This document shows, in pieces, positions 62,287-64,000 of a stretch of DNA of 64,000 nucleotides. Each line of letters opens with the position of its first letter. The first letter of the stretch is position 1. The position numbers and the translations under genes are program-made. The stretch lies in assembly GCA_024998565.1 (NCBI GenBank), contig JACOEM010000010.1, forward strand, positions 110,088-174,087, given 5' to 3'. The notes below the pieces were generated by a model. It saw only the letters and a program-made list of their open reading frames with translations, searched no databases and was not told where the DNA came from. This stretch comes from Nitrospira sp. Lineage in GTDB: Bacteria > Nitrospirota > Nitrospiria > Nitrospirales > Nitrospiraceae.

Positions 62287-64000
62287 ATGACAATACCCGC
62301 CTCATTTTTTCTCGGCATGTCCCGCAGCAGCTATTCCCGGCTGGGAGTGGCGCTGGCGCTGATCGCGGTGATCGGAGCCATCGATTGGTGGCTGCCTCTG
62401 GGCCTGACCATCACCACGCTCTACGTCGTGCCGGTTCTCATCGCCTCACGGATCCCTCACCCCCGTCTCACGTTCTGGGTGGCCGCTCTGGCGTCCTTGG
62501 TGACGATTCTGGATATGTTCGATCAGCCGTTCTTTGCATTGACTTGGGTCAGTGCCGTGAATCGGGCGTTTGCGCTCATGGTGATTTGGGTGACCGCGTT
62601 GTTGTGTTTGCGGCGGCAGCGCGACGAGGCCGAATTGTTGCGCATCAATGAAGATATCGAGCAACAGGTACAGGAGCGCACGGCGGATCTGGCCGCTGCC
62701 AACCAGGAACTCGAAGTGCTGCGCGCGGAAGCGGTGTCCGAGCTGGTCGCGATCGTCAAATCATCGGACGACGCCATTGTAGGCATGACGCTGAACGGCA
62801 TGATTCAAAGTTGGAATCGCGGAGCGGAGCGGGTCTACGGGTATCGCGCCGAGGAGGTGCTCGGCAGGCCCATCTCTGTGCTCTGTCCCCCGAATCGATT
62901 GGATGAAGTGCCGACGATGCTCGACCGGATCGCGCGGGGAGAGCACGTGCGCAATGTGGAGATGGTGCAGCGCCGGAAACAGGGAGAGCGCATCGATGTG
63001 TCGCTGACCATCTCGCCGGTGAAGGATGCGGATGGGTGTGTCATGGGCGCGTCGGCCATCGCGCGCGATGTCACGGTGAAGCGGCGCATCGAAGCGGCTT
63101 TGCGGGAAAGCGAGGCCCGTTTCCGCATGATGGCGGACACAGCGCCGGTGATGGTGTGGATGGCCGGACCGGACACGCACATTACCTTTATCAACAAACG
63201 CTGGCTGGAATTCACCGGGCGCACGGTGCAGGAAGAGATCGGCGACAACTGGTTTAGCGGGATTCACGCCGATGATCTGGATCGCTGCCGGAAGTCCTAC
63301 ATGGAGGCGTTCAAGTCAGAGCAGCCGTTTTTCATGGAATACCGGTTGCGGCGTCACGACGGCGAGTACCGGTGGATCATGGATACGGGCGTCCCCTTGT
63401 TCGACGAGGAGGGGCGGTTCGGCGGGTACATCGGTACCTGCATGGATCTGACCGAGCGCAAGGATATGGAAGATCAGCTTCGCCGGATGTTGAAGGAAAA
63501 AGAAAGTCTGCTGCGGGAAGTGCACCACCGGGTGAAGAACAACCTGCAGGTCATTTCCAGCCTGTTGAACTTGCAATCGGCCTCCATCAAGGACCCCGTC
63601 GTCAATCAGCTGTTCCGCGAATGTCAGGTGCGTATTACCTCGATTGCGCTGCTTCACGAGACATTGCACCGCTCGCATGATCTTTCCCGAATTAAGATGG
63701 GCGACTACATCCGCACATTGACCGGTCATTTGTTTCGGTCATATGGGGTCGATCCGAACGTCATTTCGCTGGAACTGAACGTAGACGATGTCGAGTTCGA
63801 TATCGACACGGGGCTGACCTGCGGGTTGATCATCGATGAGCTGGTCTCCAATTGTTTGAAACACGCGTTTATCGACGACAGCGGCGGAACGGTGCACATC
63901 GACCTGCTCGATCATGTCGACGGCACGTTTACCCTGTGCGTGAGCGACAACGTACTATATGCGGAAAGCAAGCACGCCGTGCGGACAGATCTCCTCTGTG
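62287..64000 (+). CDS. PAS sensor histidine kinase, HisKA_2 type (3' end outside window)
   Basis: The frame from ATG 62287 stays open to the right edge (571 codons). It has a short hydrophobic N-terminus with three to four helices (about residues 15-110), a coiled coil, two PAS domains (about 155-275 and 280-400), then HisKA_2 with H414 in EVHHRVKNNLQVISSLLNLQ and an HATPase N box LIIDELVSNCLKHAF. Typical of light- or stress-sensing kinases paired with separate regulators. The final residues, VSDNVLYAES onward, lack the usual G1 box (DNGxG); this is either a divergent ATP lid or sequence disruption near the edge. Confidence 0.88.
   Translation, partial: MTIPASFFLGMSRSSYSRLGVALALIAVIGAIDWWLPLGLTITTLYVVPVLIASRIPHPRLTFWVAALASLVTILDMFDQPFFALTWVSAVNRAFALMVIWVTALLCLRRQRDEAELLRINEDIEQQVQERTADLAAANQELEVLRAEAVSELVAIVKSSDDAIVGMTLNGMIQSWNRGAERVYGYRAEEVLGRPISVLCPPNRLDEVPTMLDRIARGEHVRNVEMVQRRKQGERIDVSLTISPVKDADGCVMGASAIARDVTVKRRIEAALRESEARFRMMADTAPVMVWMAGPDTHITFINKRWLEFTGRTVQEEIGDNWFSGIHADDLDRCRKSYMEAFKSEQPFFMEYRLRRHDGEYRWIMDTGVPLFDEEGRFGGYIGTCMDLTERKDMEDQLRRMLKEKESLLREVHHRVKNNLQVISSLLNLQSASIKDPVVNQLFRECQVRITSIALLHETLHRSHDLSRIKMGDYIRTLTGHLFRSYGVDPNVISLELNVDDVEFDIDTGLTCGLIIDELVSNCLKHAFIDDSGGTVHIDLLDHVDGTFTLCVSDNVLYAESKHAVRTDLLC

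Noticed and set aside
1..64000. tRNA or rRNA genes
   Set aside because: None was recognised in any intergenic stretch when reading by eye; a covariance-model search would settle this.

Overview
The window reads like a chromosomal segment of a GC-rich Gram-negative bacterium. It encodes type I secretion, lipoproteins, type IV pili, a c-type cytochrome and an O-antigen/exopolysaccharide export cluster. The mix of a separate hisZ, paired pilT/pilU, many TPR proteins, multi-PAS sensor kinases and a SUMF1-like protein next to a cytochrome c suggests a Nitrospira-type member of the Nitrospirota. That assignment is inference; no rRNA gene is present to test it.

Region 1 (1-11.0 kb) looks like a defence or mobile island. 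It holds the 3' part of a type III restriction subunit (Res), then a YhaO-like metallophosphoesterase and a YhaN-like SMC ATPase in the same direction. On the opposite strand are an AAA_13-like ATPase with an altered Walker A, a small ORF of unknown function, and a HEPN-like gene broken by one extra base in a six-base homopolymer. A HigBA-like toxin-antitoxin pair with its own promoter and operator-like palindrome closes the island. Several of these genes are visibly more A+T-rich than the rest of the window.

Region 2 (11.4-16.4 kb) has a four-PAS membrane histidine kinase overlapping a response regulator without a DNA-binding domain, a lipocalin lipoprotein on the minus strand, and a small conserved protein.

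Region 3 (16.4-29.0 kb) is a type I secretion locus: an HlyB-like ABC exporter with an inactive C39 domain, an HlyD-like adaptor, a secreted protein of unknown function, and a 2,413-residue RTX protein with an N-terminal lipase-like domain. The unknown gene and the RTX gene overlap, so they are probably translated together. No TolC gene is in the window. A small lipoprotein follows.

Region 4 (29.2-46.1 kb) holds mostly housekeeping and pilus genes: a SUMF1-like periplasmic protein, an anchored cytochrome c, pilU, pilT, bioF, a YfgM-like TPR protein, an MltD-like lytic transglycosylase, a class V aminotransferase followed by serA, hisZ and dnaB, a TPR lipoprotein, and two type IV pilins that each have a sigma-54-like -24/-12 element. 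A strong intrinsic terminator ends the pilin block.

Region 5 (46.2-61.8 kb) is a long same-strand surface-polysaccharide cluster: a Wzy/WaaL-like ligase with a TPR tail, a TPR-like membrane protein with an ABC-2 transporter, a Wzm/Wzt-type exporter, a tandem methyltransferase, three GT4 glycosyltransferases, a WecA-like phosphosugar transferase, a UGM-like flavoprotein and a DegT aminotransferase. Many neighbours overlap by 4 bp. A HisKA_2 sensor kinase runs off the right edge.
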